DNA of 64,000 nt from Streptomyces sp. WAC08241 (GTDB lineage: Bacteria > Actinomycetota > Actinomycetes > Streptomycetales > Streptomycetaceae). Position 1 is the first letter of the stretch; every line of letters starts with the position of its first letter. The notes below the pieces were generated by a model, which made no database searches, was not told where the DNA came from, and saw only the letters and a list, made by a program, of their open reading frames with translations. Below are positions 19,440 through 28,831 of this stretch, in pieces. The stretch lies in assembly GCA_007858575.1 (NCBI GenBank), contig CP042279.1, positions 6,603,001-6,667,000 of the forward strand, read 5' to 3'. The translations under genes were made by a program, and so were the position numbers.

Positions 19440-20032
19440 GGGAGGACGTGGCGCGCCGCGATCCGCTTGGCGGTCTCCGAGTCGGGGCCGGGCTGCGGCA
19501 CGAAGACCGCCTCGCGGTAGTAGCGCAGTTCGGCGATGGACTCGCGGATGTCGGCGAGCGCCCGGTGGTTGCCGTTCTTCTCCGGACTGTTGAAGTACGC
19601 CCTCGGGTACCAGCGGCGGGCCAGTTCCTTGACCGAGGAGACATCGACGATCCGGTAGTGCAGGTGGCCCTCCAGGGCGGGCATGTCGCGGGCGAGGAAA
19701 CCGCGGTCGGTGGAGACCGAGTTCCCGCACAGCGGCGCCTTGCCGGGCTCCTTGACGTGCTCGCGGACGTAGGCCAGGACCTGGGCCTCGGCGTCGGCGA
19801 GCGTGGTGCCGCCCGCCAGCTCGTCGAGCAGCCCCGAGGCCGTGTGCATCTGGCGCACGATCTCCGGCATGGTCTCCAGGGCCGCGTCCGGCGGACGGAT
19901 CACGATGTCCACGCCGTCGCCCAGCACGTTCAGTTCCGAGTCGGTGACCAGCGCGGCCACCTCGATGAGTGCGTCGTCCGTCAGCGAGAGCCCGGTCATC
20001 TCGCAGTCGATCCACACCAAGCGATCGTTCAT
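19430..20032 (-). CDS. orn: Oligoribonuclease
   Basis: Intact DEDDh 3'-5' exonuclease of 200 residues that degrades 2-5-nt RNAs, including pGpG from cyclic-di-GMP turnover. The DEDD residues are visible in VWIDCEMTGL, the Asp of STDRGFLARDMP, and HRALADIRESI near the C terminus (His and Asp). Length matches the family. It lies downstream of adpA on the same strand. A strong hairpin separates them, but orn could still receive read-through. In Streptomyces orn is required for normal aerial growth, which fits its link to adpA. Confidence 0.97.
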   Translation of the reverse strand: MNDRLVWIDCEMTGLSLTDDALIEVAALVTDSELNVLGDGVDIVIRPPDAALETMPEIVRQMHTASGLLDELAGGTTLADAEAQVLAYVREHVKEPGKAPLCGNSVSTDRGFLARDMPALEGHLHYRIVDVSSVKELARRWYPRAYFNSPEKNGNHRALADIRESIAELRYYREAVFVPQPGPDSETAKRIAARHVLPAE

Positions 20033-20080
20033 GCGTCCACCTTAGGGCCTGTCCGGGGATCGGATCCGGCCCGGCAGCCC

Positions 20081-20116
20081 GACGGGCGCCCGGGGAGGTG
20101 TCCCCGGGCGCCCGTC
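20081..20116 (-). terminator. Very strong hairpin between adpA and orn
   Basis: 16-bp perfect stem (GACGGGCGCCCGGGGA at 20081-20096, complement at 20101-20116) with a four-base loop. Its place 38 bases after the likely adpA TAA supports that stop and suggests adpA termination or attenuated read-through into orn. Confidence 0.8.
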
Positions 20117-20153
20117 GTTCTTGCGTGCGCGGCTTGTGGCCGCGGGTCTTCGG

Positions 20154-21316
20154 TTACGGCGCTGCGCTGGCCCGGGAGGGAGGGGCGCCCGGGAGCGTAG
20201 GCGTCGGAATGCGGCTTGCCCGGCTCCGGCGGGACCGGCCGCCGGACGCCGGCCGCGACCTGGGCGGGCACGACCGGGTCGAGCACCGCCGTACCGGCCT
20301 CGCCCTGCGGACGCCGGGCGCGGTACGCCGCCCGGTAGGCCGCCGGCGAGAGCCGAGCTGGCGCCGGAAGTGGCCGCGCAGCGCCACCGGCGAGCGGAAG
20401 CCGCACCTGCCCGCCACCTCGTCGACCGAGTAGTCGGAGGTCTCGAGCAGCCGCTGCGCCTGGAGCACCCGCTGGGTGATCAGCCACTGGAGCGGGGCCG
20501 AGCCCGTGAGGGAGCGGAACCGGCGGTCGAAGGTCCGCCGCGACATGTACGCGCGCGCCGCGAGGGTCTCCACGTCGAACTGCTCGTGGAGGTGTTCGAG
20601 CGCCCAGGCGACGACCTCGGCCAGCGGGTCGGCGCCGATCTCCTCGGGTAAAGACCTGTCGAGGTAGCGCTCCTGACCGCCGCTGCGCCGCGGCGGGACG
20701 ACCAGGCGGCGCGCCAGGGCGCCCGCGGCCTCCGTGCCGTGGTCGGTCCGCACGATGTGCAGACACAGATCGATTCCGGCCGCGGTGCCGGCGGAGGTCA
20801 GCACGTCCCCGTCGTCGACGAAGAGCTCCCGCGGGTCCACGTGGACCGACGGATAGCGCTTGGCGAGCGTCGGCGCGTACATCCAGTGCGTGGTCGCCGG
20901 GCGGCCGTCGAGCAGTCCGGCCGCGGCCAGGACGAACGCCCCGGTGCACAGCCCGACGATCCTGGCCCCTCCTCGTGTGCGCGGCGCAGCGCGTCGAGCG
21001 CCTCCGGCGGCGGCGGCGAGGTGATCGACCGCCAGGCCGGGACGACGACGGTGCCCGCCCGGCCGATGGCCTCCAGGCCGTACGGCGCGGTGAGTTCGAG
21101 CCCGCCGGTGGTCCGCAGCGGTCCTTCCTCGCCGGCGCAGACGAGCAGCCGGTAACGTGGCACTCCGGCGTCCTGTCGGTCGATGCCGAACACGGAGAGC
21201 GGGATGGAGCTCTCGAAGATGGGGCCGCCGCTGAACAGCAGCACCGCGACGACTTCGCGGCGGCGGCGCCCGGACAGTTTCCGTCCGGCCTCCGCTGCGG
21301 TGGAGTCCTGGCTCAT
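20154..21316 (-). CDS. adpA: AdpA, AraC-family master regulator of development; frame breaks; contains TTA
   Basis: Central regulator of aerial mycelium and secondary metabolism. An N-terminal DJ-1/PfpI-like dimerisation domain (VAVLLFSGGPIFESSIPLSV to LVVPPRR) is followed by a C-terminal AraC DNA-binding domain (LAARAYMSRRTFDRRFRSLT, VDEVAGRCGFRSPVALRGHF). The sequence matches the streptomycete AdpA that I know almost throughout. Frame changes lie near 20965 (EEGARIVGLCTGAF) and 20350. The ATG has GAGGGGG nine bases upstream. I end it at TAA 20154, just before the strong hairpin; the uncorrected frame would run to 20029 and overlap orn. A TTA leucine codon in the interdomain linker makes translation dependent on bldA tRNA. 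Confidence 0.96.
20649..20651 (-). promoter_or_regulatory. Rare TTA leucine codon in adpA (bldA control point)
   Basis: The codon for Leu in YLDRSLPEE reads TTA and is in frame with the surrounding AdpA sequence. In Streptomyces only the developmentally controlled bldA tRNA reads TTA, and adpA is the classic target. Confidence 0.92.
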
Positions 21317-21735
21317 GACGCTAAGCCCCCTCGGTGTTCGCGTCTCCCTGGTCGTGTCGCACCTGCACGTTTCCCCTCGGTTTTGCACGAGACCCCAGTC
21401 TTCGGTACCCATGATCGAATCTACTGCGTCCCGTGGCGCCGGGGTGACAAGTTCTCCATCCGGTGGATTGTCGACAAGGCAACTTGGCGTGAAGCGATCG
21501 ATGACGGGCAGGTGCCTCCGGAAGCCCCGGAGGGACGCGCCGGGGTGACGAACGCCCCGGTGCGAGGGGGTGCGGCCCCCGGGACAAGGCTTCCGGGGGT
21601 GTCGGGGCCACGGTTGGCCAATCGTTACGCCAAGGACTCGCCGGTCACCGGAAGTTGGCTGAAAACGTATGGGCTCGGGTGTGCGAGCCTGTCAACTCGA
21701 AGGGGATCCGGACCGGCCCGGGGCCCCTTCCGGAG
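21317..21735. promoter_or_regulatory. Long adpA upstream region, no gene seen
   Basis: About 420 bases without a supported gene, typical of adpA, whose promoter is long and heavily regulated. A minus-strand TAGATT (21418-21423) is a possible -10 box about 100 bases before the ATG. TGGCGTGAAG at 21485-21494 matches nine of ten positions of the AdpA-binding consensus TGGCSNGWWY, so autoregulation is possible. Both are candidates only. Confidence 0.4.
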
Positions 21736-21929
21736 TCAGCTCCGGTGTCCGCTCCGGGTGGTCTCCGCGCGGAGACCCCGCTCCGAGCGCCGCAGCAGCA
21801 GCCGGCAGGCCGCCGTCACCGAGACGAGGCCCAGGGCGGCGCCCGCCGCGCCGGCGAGCGAGGTGCCGTAGACGACGAGGACCACCGGGACCAGGGCGCA
21901 GCAGAAGACCGCCCAGCGGACGACGTCAC
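21736..21929 (-). CDS. Small membrane protein, start uncertain
   Basis: The reading WAVFCCALVPVVLVVYG followed by TSLAGAAGAALGLVSVTAACRLLLRRSE gives two membrane helices and a basic tail, about 65 residues. I place the start at GTG 21929, ten bases after GGAAGGAG, which requires one frame change right after it. The open frame also extends upstream, but with low-complexity Arg/Pro sequence and no start codon that I trust. Function is unknown. It lies upstream of adpA on the same strand. Confidence 0.4.
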
Positions 21930-22191
21930 CGGCGGCTTGCTCCTTCCTCCCGCCCCCGCGTCCGGGACGGTCCGCTCCCCTTTCCCGCTCCCGCGGCGAC
22001 GGGAGGGGGTCCGTGCGGTGGTGGGTGCGGGGCGCGGCGAGCGTCGGGGTGGGGATGACGGGGACCGGCGGTCGGCGGTCGGCGGTACGGGCACGGGCGC
22101 TCTCCCTGCGACGGCGGGGCGGTGTGGGCGGACCTGTGGCAACGAGGAACGGAACGCTCCGGTCACTCTCGGTGGCGTCCGTTCGGCCCCG

Positions 22192-22285
22192 TGGGCCCGC
22201 CCGGCCCGGCGCCCCGGCTCCCCTCCGCCCGGCCCCGTGGATCCCCTCCGCCCGGTCCCGCGGACCCTCCCCGCCCGGCCCCGGG
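22192..22285. repeat. GC-rich imperfect repeats in a gene-free stretch
   Basis: Units close to CCCTCCGCCCGGCCCCGTGG recur about every 22-24 bases. The stretch 21930-22536 shows no supported gene. It contains the region upstream of the universal stress protein gene and these repeats. Confidence 0.5.
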
Positions 22286-22536
22286 ACGGACGCATGTAGG
22301 ACACAACCGGCATTGCCAGATCCCGAACCGCTCGTGCATGCTCCCTGGAACGCCGCGCGCGAGCGGTGTGCCCGCCGGGTCCGCGGCCGTGGGCCCTGGG
22401 CAGGAGAGGAGTGCCGCCGTACCCTTGGGGGTATGGGCTTGGGAAGATGATTCCCGGACACAGCTCCGCCGTCACCCGTCGTTCCTCTCCCCTTCTCCCG
22501 TCCCTTCCCACGAGGACCCTCTTCGCCGAGACACCG

Positions 22537-23056
22537 ATGGCCGGTCACGAATTCCCCGAACCCGCGGACCGCAAGCGCGTCGCCGACTCCACGGTCGACC
22601 CCTCGCGGTCGAACAGCCACGTCACGCCTGCGACCCGGCCTTCCGGCACGGGGTCGTCGTCGGCTTCGACGGCTCCACGTCCAGTGAGCGAGCCCTCGCG
22701 TACGCCATCGGCATGGCCCGCCGCTCCGGCTCGGGCCTGATCATCGTGCACGTGGCCAACCGGCTGCCCACCACGGTGTGGGCCGGCTGCGAGCCCCCGT
22801 CTTCGTCGACGTGCCGGACCACCGCACCGAGGTCCTCGGTCTGGAGCTGGCCTGCGCCGAGCACCTCGCCGAGGTGCCCTGGATCCTGGTCGAGCGCGGC
22901 GGCGACATCTGTCACGAGCTGGAGGAGGTCGGCCGGGAGTACTCGGCCGACGCGATCGTGGTCGGTTCCACGCACGGGATCGTCGGGCGGATCTTCGGCT
23001 CGGTGGCCGGCTGCCTCGCGCGCCGCGCCCAGCGGCCCGTCGTCGTCATCCCGTAG
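22537..23056 (+). CDS. Universal stress protein (UspA family), frame breaks
   Basis: About 173 residues with one Usp domain: VVVGFDGSTSSERALAYAIG at the N-terminal nucleotide site, LIIVHVANRL, LVERGGDICHELEEVGREY, and the ATP-binding end AIVVGSTHGIVGRIFGSVAG with RPVVVIP. The G-2x-G-9x-G(S/T) pattern is present, so it probably binds ATP. Frame changes lie near 22625 and 22795. The ATG follows ACACCG with no strong ribosome site. It stands alone between the adpA region and the acetate transporter. Confidence 0.85.
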
Positions 23057-23244
23057 CCCCCGCCCGGAGCTCCCCGCCCGGAGCCCTCGCTCTTCCCGGT
23101 GCTTTCCCCGACGCTCCCTCAACTGCCGTCATTCGGCCATAATTTCGGCCTTCCTCAGGTGAATTGTGTGCTTGTGAAGGGTACATAAAGGCCACGGAAC
23201 ACAGCAGCTCACGCAGCACGACTGCGCATCTGAAGGAGCCCGCC

Positions 23245-23813
23245 GTGGACAACGACGTCGCCGCGGGAAACACCAGCTCCACGCTCGGCCACCTCGCACT
23301 CGGACTGACCCTCCTGGCCTTCGGCCTGGGCGGCACCGGTGTCATCGACAACGTCGCGGCGACGGACGCCGCGGGCCTCGCCACCTGGGTCGGCGGGGTG
23401 ACGCTCTTCCTCGTCGGTCTGCTCGCCCTGCGCGCGGGCGAGGCCCGGGAGGGCACGGCGTACGCGGCGCTCGGCGCCTTCTGGTTCACCTGGGGACTGC
23501 CGCCGGCGGCGGCGCCTCGGCCGACGCCGTGGGGGTCTTCCTGCTCCTGTGGGCGCTCCTCGCGCTCACGCTGACCCTGGCGGCCTCGGGCGGCGGGCTC
23601 TTCGGGCAGGGTGTGTACGGGCTGCTGTTCGTCGCGCTGCTGCTGCTCGGCATCGGCGCCCTGGCCGGCAACGACGGCCTCGGGAAGGCGGGCGGCTGGG
23701 TCGCCGCCGTCGCCGGACTGCTCGCCTGGTACGGCGCCACGGCCGCCGTCGCGAGCCGGCCGACGGCGCTGCGGCGCCGGGCGTCGGACGAGAGCGCCCC
23801 GGCCGCGAGCTAG
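23245..23813 (+). CDS. GPR1/FUN34/YaaH (SatP-like) acetate transporter, frame break
   Basis: Integral membrane protein of about 189 residues with six predicted helices (TLGHLALGLTLLAFGLGGTG, GLATWVGGVTLFLVGLLAL, VGVFLLLWALLALTLTL, GVYGLLFVALLLLGIGALAG, WVAAVAGLLAWYGATAAV). The spacing fits the acetate/succinate uptake family, but the canonical NPAPLGL motif is replaced by SSTLGHLALGL, so the substrate is less certain. The GTG follows GAAGGAG. One frame change lies near 23515. A perfect 18-bp hairpin follows the stop. Confidence 0.75.
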
Positions 23814-23822
23814 GCGGAAAGT

Positions 23823-23867
23823 GCGACGGTCCCCGTGCACGGGAGGTGTGTGCACGGGGACCGTCGC
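23823..23867. terminator. Hairpin terminator after the acetate transporter
   Basis: 18-bp perfect stem (GCGACGGTCCCCGTGCAC at 23823-23840, complement at 23850-23867), nine-base loop. Confidence 0.85.
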
Positions 23868-23903
23868 GTGTCAGGTCGGGCGACGCCGGGGACAGGCCCG
23901 GCG

Positions 23904-23933
23904 GCGGGGTCCGGGGACAGGCCCGGACCCCGC
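23904..23933 (-). terminator. Hairpin terminator after glmS
   Basis: 12-bp perfect stem (GCGGGGTCCGGG at 23904-23915, complement at 23922-23933), six-base loop, immediately past the glmS stop. Confidence 0.8.
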
Positions 23934-23935
23934 TG

Positions 23936-25752
23936 CTACTCGACCGTGACGGACTTGGCCAGGTTGCGCGGCTTGTCGATGTCGCGGCCCATGGCGAGGG
24001 CGGTGTGGTACGCGAAGAGCTGGAGCGGGATGCCCATGAGGATCGGGTCCAGCTCGTCCTCGTTCTTCGGGACCACGATCGTGTGGTCGGCCTTCTCCTG
24101 CGGCTGGTGCGCGACTGCGAGGATGCGGCCGCTGCGGGCCTTGATCTCCTCCAGGGCGGCGCGGTTCTTCTCCAGGAGGTCGTCGTCGGGGACGATCGCG
24201 ACCGTCGGCAGGGCCGGCTCGATGAGGGCCAGCGGGCCGTGCTTCAGCTCGGAGGCCGGGTAGGCCTCGGCGTGGATGTAGGAGATCTCCTTGAGCTTGA
24301 GGGAGGCCTCCAGGGCGACCGGGTAGCCGCGCACGCGCCCGATGAACATCATCGACTGGGCGCCCGCGTACTCCTCGGCGAGGCGCTTGATCTCGTCCTC
24401 GCCCTTGAGGATCTCCTCGATCTGGGCGGGGAGCCGGCGCAGGCCCTCGATGATCCGCTTGCCGTCGGTGACGGACAGGTCGCGGATGCGGCCGAGGTGC
24501 AGGGCGAGCAGCGCGAAGGCGGTCACCGTGTTGGTGAAGCACTTGGTGGAGACGACGCAGACCTCGGGGCCCGCGTGGACGTACACGCCGCCGTCGGCCT
24601 CGCGGGCGATGGCCGAGCCGACCACGTTGACGACGCCGAGGACGCGGGCGCCCTTCCGCTTGAGCTCCTGGACGGCGGCGAGCACGTCGTAGGTCTCGCC
24701 GGACTGGGAGACGGCGATGTAGAGGGTGTCGGGGTCCACGACCGGGTTGCGGTAGCGGAACTCCGAGGCCGGCTCGGCGTCGGCGGGGATGCGGGCCATG
24801 GACTCGATGAGCCCGGCGCCGATGAGGCCGGCGTGGTACGAGGTGCCGCAGCCGAGGATCTTGATCCGGCGGATGGTGCGGGCCTCGCGCGGGTCCAGGT
24901 TCAGGCCGCCCAGGTGCACGGTGGAGAAGCGGTCGTCGATCCGGCCGCGCAGCACGCGGTCGACCGCGTCGGGCTGCTCGGAGATCTCCTTGTGCATGAA
25001 GGTGTCGTGGCCGCCCATGTCGTAGGAGGCGGCCTCCCACTCCACGGTCTCCGGGGTGGCGGTGGTGGTCGCGCCCGAGGTCGTGTACGTGCGGAAGTCG
25101 TCGGCCTTGAGGGTGGCCATCTCGCCGTCGTCGAGGGTGACGACCTGGCGGGTGTGGGCGATCAGGGCGGCGACGTCGGAGGCGACGAGCATCTCCTTCT
25201 CGCCGATGCCGAGGATGACCGGGGAGCCGTTGCGGGCGACGACGATGCGGTCGTTGAAGTCGGCGTGCATCACGGCGATGCCGTAGGTGCCCTCGATGAC
25301 CTTGAGCGCCTCGCGGACCTTCTCCTCCAGGGTCTCGGCCTCGGAGCGCGCGATGAGGTGGGTGATGACCTCGGTGTCCGTCTCGGAGGCGAAGACGACG
25401 CCGTCGGCCTCCAGCTTGGCGCGCAGCTCGGCGGCGTTGTCCACGATGCCGTTGTGGACGACGGCGACCTTGTTCTCGGGGTCCAGATGCGGGTGCGAGT
25501 TGACGTCGCTCGGCGCGCCGTGGGTGGCCCAGCGGGTGTGGGCGATGCCGGTGGTGCCGGTGAAGCGCTTGGGGACGCGGGCCTCCAGGTCGCGGACTCG
25601 CCCTTGGCCTTCACCATCTTCAGGCCGGAGGCCTTCGGGCTGGTGACGACCATGCCGGCGGAGTCGTATCCGCGGTACTCCAGGCGCTGCAGGCCTTCGA
25701 GCAGCAGCGGTGCCACGTCGCGCTTACCGATGTAACCGACAATTCCGCACAT
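23936..25752 (-). CDS. glmS: Glutamine-fructose-6-phosphate aminotransferase, frame breaks
   Basis: Makes glucosamine-6-phosphate for peptidoglycan. It is essential, so its broken frame argues for sequence errors. About 605 residues. The N-terminal MCGIVGYIG has the Cys nucleophile (after Met removal), RLEYRGYDSAG follows, and there are two SIS domains (ILGCGTSYHAGLIGAGLIE, AVSQSGETYDVLAAV, MMFIGRVRGYPVALEASLKLKE) with C-terminal KPRNLAKSVTVE. Frame changes lie near 25600 and 25440. The ATG follows GGAGGGG. No glmS ribozyme is expected in actinobacteria and none is seen. Its neighbours include hexosaminidase, so amino-sugar metabolism is clustered here. Confidence 0.96.
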
Positions 25753-25822
25753 AAAGGTGAAACCCCTCCAGGTCAGTGGTGGTACTCGGCCGTTCGGGCC
25801 GTCCTTCGGGAGCCGGGGAGGC

Positions 25823-26163
25823 TCAGCCGTACACGATCCGGCGCAGTTGCCGGAGCGAGAGCTCCGGCGGCGCCACGGCCCGGTGCGGCAGCTCCACCGC
25901 GATCCGTTCGAAGATCTCGGCGTTCACGGCGCCGCCGGACTGCAGTTCGCGGTGGCGGCGGCGGACGAAGTCCTCGGTCGACTCGTCGAAGTACGCCAGC
26001 ACGTCGAGCACCACCCGGCGGCCTCACCGCGCTGGAGCGCGGTGCTGCGGACCAGATGGTCGATGAGGTCGTCGTGCGACGGACGGCGTTCGAGCACCCG
26101 TGAATACTGAGGGGTGATTCCGCCCTCGTGCAAGAATCCTGCCCGAAATCGGGCAGGGATCAC
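25823..26163 (-). CDS. Small conserved protein upstream of glmS, one frame break
   Basis: About 110 residues. The core (TPQYSRVLERRPSHDDLIDHLVRST, VVLDVLAYFDESTEDFVRRRHRELQ, IFERIAVELPHRAVAPPELSLRQLRRIVYG) is all-alpha and matches a small protein that I recall beside glmS in Streptomyces, with no assigned role. The frame changes near 26020. GTG 26163 has GGGGAAAG upstream. TTG 26133 is the alternative, and would leave the palindrome at 26138-26157 outside the gene. It probably forms an operon with glmS. Confidence 0.65.
26138..26157. promoter_or_regulatory. 9-bp-arm perfect palindrome, operator candidate
   Basis: CCTGCCCGA-AA-TCGGGCAGG lies at the start of the small gene, in the region between two divergent amino-sugar genes. 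The two-base spacer suits a dimeric regulator better than a terminator. Confidence 0.45.
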
Positions 26164-26188
26164 TACTTTCCCCGCCGACTCGGACGAT

Positions 26189-26200
26189 TGGCCTAGACCT
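26189..26200. promoter_or_regulatory. DasR-responsive element (dre) candidate
   Basis: TGGCCTAGACCT matches 11 of 12 positions of the chitinase-promoter repeat TGGTCYAGACCT, the DasR-type core, and lies about 90 bases before the hexosaminidase start. DasR, a GntR-family repressor released by glucosamine-6-phosphate, controls chitin and GlcNAc genes, so the site fits both flanking genes. Binding is not shown. Confidence 0.6.
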
Positions 26201-26287
26201 TGACCGTCCGGAACCCGACGGTACGGGAGGACCCGGTGCGGATATAGACAGATCAGACGCGTCGATCACCCGAAGGGGAGCCCGCCT

Positions 26288-27920
26288 GTGAGACAGCGCC
26301 TAAGGATTCCGCGCCTGATCGGATCCCTGCTCCTGGTCACGGCCGCCGGTGTCGGTTCGCGGCGAGGCCGCCGCCGACACCGGCGGCAGGGCGGCCGGCC
26401 ACCGGGCCGCCGCCGAGCCGGAGGTCCGCCCGCTGGGCCGCATCGTTCCCGTGCCCGCCTCCGTCACCCCCGGGGGCGAGCCCTACGCCCTCACCGCCAC
26501 CACCCGCATCGGGGTGGACACCCGCTCCCGCGAGACCAAGGAGCTCGGCGCCTACCTCGCCGAGCTGCTCCGGCCCGCCACTGGCTTCCCGCTGCCCGTC
26601 GTCGACGAGCAGACGGCCCGCGGCGGCATCCGGCTCCGCCTCAGCACTGGCGACACCGCCCTCGGCGACGAGGGCTACCGGCTCCGCTCCGGACCGGACG
26701 GCATCACCCTGACGGCCCGCCGGCCCGCCGGGCTCTTCCGCGGCGTCCAGACCCTGCGCCAGCAGTTGCCCTCCGCCGTCGAGCGCAAGAGCGTCCAGCG
26801 GGGCCCCTGGAAGGTCGCGGGCGGCACGATCACCGACACCCCGCGCTACGCCCACCGGGGCGCCATGCTCGACGTCGCCCGCCACTTCTTCACCGTCGAC
26901 GAGGTGAAGCGGTACATCGACCAGCTCGCGCTCTACAAGGTGAACACCTCCACCTGCACCTCTCCGACGACCAGGGCTGGCGCATCGCCGTCGACTCCTG
27001 GCCCCGCCTCACCACGTACGGCGGCTCCACCGAGGTCGGCGGCGGCCCCGGCGGCTTCTACACCAAGGAGGAGTACCAGGAGATCGTCCGGTACGCCGCC
27101 TCCCGCTACCAGGAGGTCGTCCCGGAGATCGACGTGCCGGGCCACACCAACGCGGCCCTCGCCTCCTACCCCGAGCTCAACTGCGACGGCGTCGCCCCGC
27201 CGCTCTACACCGGCACCAAGGTCGGCTTCAGCTCCCTGTGCGTGCCCAAGGCGGTCACGTACGACTTCGTCGACGACGTGATCCGCGAGATCGCCGCGCT
27301 CACCCCCGGCCGCTACCTCCACATCGGCGGCGACGAGGCCCACTCCACCAGCCACGCCGACTACGTGGCCTTCATGGACAGGGTCCAGCCGGTCGTCGCG
27401 AAGTACGGCAAGAAGGTCATCGGCTGGCACCAGCTCACCGGCACCACCCCGCGCCCGGCGCCCTCGTCCAGTACTGGGGCATCGACCGCACCTCCGCCGC
27501 GGAGAAGGAGCGGGTCGCCGAGGCCGCGCGCAACGGCACCGGCCTGATCCTCTCGCCCGCCGACCGCACCTACCTCGACATGAAGTACACGAAGGAGACG
27601 AAGCTCGGCCTCTCCTGGGCCGGTTACGTCGAGGTCCGCAGGTCGTACGACTGGGACCCGGCGGCCTACCTCCCCGGCGCGCCCGCGAGCGCCGTCAAGG
27701 GCGTCGAGGCCCCGCTGTGGACCGAGACCCTCGCCACCACCGACGACCTCGACGTCATGGCCTTCCCCGCCTGCCGGGCGTGGCCGAACTGGGCTGGTCC
27801 CCGGCCGCCAGCCACGACTGGGACGCGTACAAGGTCCGCCTCGCCGAACAGGCCCCGCGCTTCGAGGCCCTCGGCATCGACTGGTACCGCTCGCCGGAGG
27901 TGCCCTGGCCGGCGCCGTAA
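26288..27920 (+). CDS. Secreted beta-N-acetylhexosaminidase, GH20; frame breaks
   Basis: About 543 residues. The signal sequence (RLIGSLLLVTAAGV) is interrupted by a frame change near 26345. The GH20b N-terminal domain (IVPVPASVTPGGEPYALT) precedes a catalytic TIM barrel: RGAMLDVARHFF, HLSDDQGWRI, PEIDVPGHTNAAL, the catalytic Asp-Glu in YLHIGGDEAHST, and VKGVEAPLWTET. Other frame changes lie near 26950, 27455 and 27765. It removes terminal GlcNAc from chito-oligomers outside the cell by substrate-assisted catalysis. The GTG follows AAGGGGAG, and the dre-like site upstream predicts induction by GlcNAc. Confidence 0.92.
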
Positions 27921-27936
27921 CGGCCCGCCGAAAGGG

Positions 27937-27967
27937 ACGCCCGGCCGGGGCCCGTCCGGCCGGGCGT
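27937..27967. terminator. Hairpin terminator after hexosaminidase
   Basis: 12-bp perfect stem (ACGCCCGGCCGG at 27937-27948, complement at 27956-27967), seven-base loop. Confidence 0.8.
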
Positions 27968-28129
27968 TCCTCCGTGTGCGCGGAAACCGAATCGCCCGGC
28001 CGGAAACGGGGAGACGGACGGCGACCACGGATCCACCCGGTCGCCGGTCGCGGCGGCCCGGTGCGAAGGAGGCACCGCCGGGCGCCGAAGGGCTCCCGGC
28101 GTGCCACGACAAGGCCGGAGACGACGGAG

Positions 28130-28751
28130 ATGGTGGACTTATCGGTACTGCCGGGCTACATCGCGGTGATCCTGCTCTTCCTCGGCCCGCCCGGGCCCGA
28201 CATGGCCTACATGCTCGCGGTGGGCCTGGAGGGCGGCCGCCGGGCCGCGCTGAAGGCGATCCTCGGCATCGGGACGGGCATGAGCGTCTACGCCACCGCC
28301 GTCGTCGCCGGGCTGGGGAGATCGCCCGGTCGCACCCGTCACTGCTCGACGCGGTGAGGATCGTGGGCGCGGCCTACCTGCTGTGGCTGGCGTACACGAC
28401 CCTGCGCAGCGCGCGCCGCGCGATCGACGGACACGGTGACGTCGGGTCGGGCCGGTGGTACCTGCGCGGGGTGCTGATCAGCCTGACGAACCCGAAGATC
28501 ATGCTCTTCTACCTCGCCGTCCTCCCGCAGTTCCTGGGGACGCGGAGGAACCCGGAGCGCAGATGGCCCTCCTCGGCGCGATCAACGTCCTGATGGAGGT
28601 GGTCCTCTACGGCGGCATCGGAATGCTGGCGGGCTTCTTCCGCACACGGCTCACCGGCTCGTCGAAGGCGACGGTCGTGCTGAACTACGGAGCCTGCGCC
28701 GTGTACGTGGTGCTGGCGGTGACGATCTCCGTCGAGGTCCTCCTGGGGTGA
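28130..28751 (+). CDS. LysE/RhtB-family exporter with a TTA codon near the start; frame breaks
   Basis: Membrane exporter of about 206 residues for amino acids or similar small solutes: LPGYIAVILLFLGPPGPDMAYMLAVG with the family PGPD motif, then GGRRAALKAILGIGTGM, AYLLWLAYTTLRSAR, LISLTNPKIMLFYLAVLPQFL and a closing pair of helices. Frame changes lie near 28315 and 28545. The fourth codon (28139-28141) is TTA, so translation should require bldA tRNA and be low before development. The ATG follows GGAG. The preceding 28000-28129 holds nothing recognised. Confidence 0.85.
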
Positions 28752-28768
28752 GGCCGTGAGGGCGGCGC

Positions 28769-28806
28769 GGGCTCCGGTGGAGGACGGCCGCCCTCCACCG
28801 GAGCCC
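28769..28806. terminator. Bidirectional hairpin terminator
   Basis: 14-bp perfect stem (GGGCTCCGGTGGAG at 28769-28782, complement at 28793-28806), ten-base loop, between the convergent LysE and acyl-CoA dehydrogenase genes. Confidence 0.85.
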
Positions 28807-28831
28807 ACGGCCCGCGGACGTATACGAAACG

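Noticed and set aside
23549..25735. A 728-codon plus-strand frame opposite glmS
   Set aside because: Shadow of glmS, whose both domains are plain on the minus strand.
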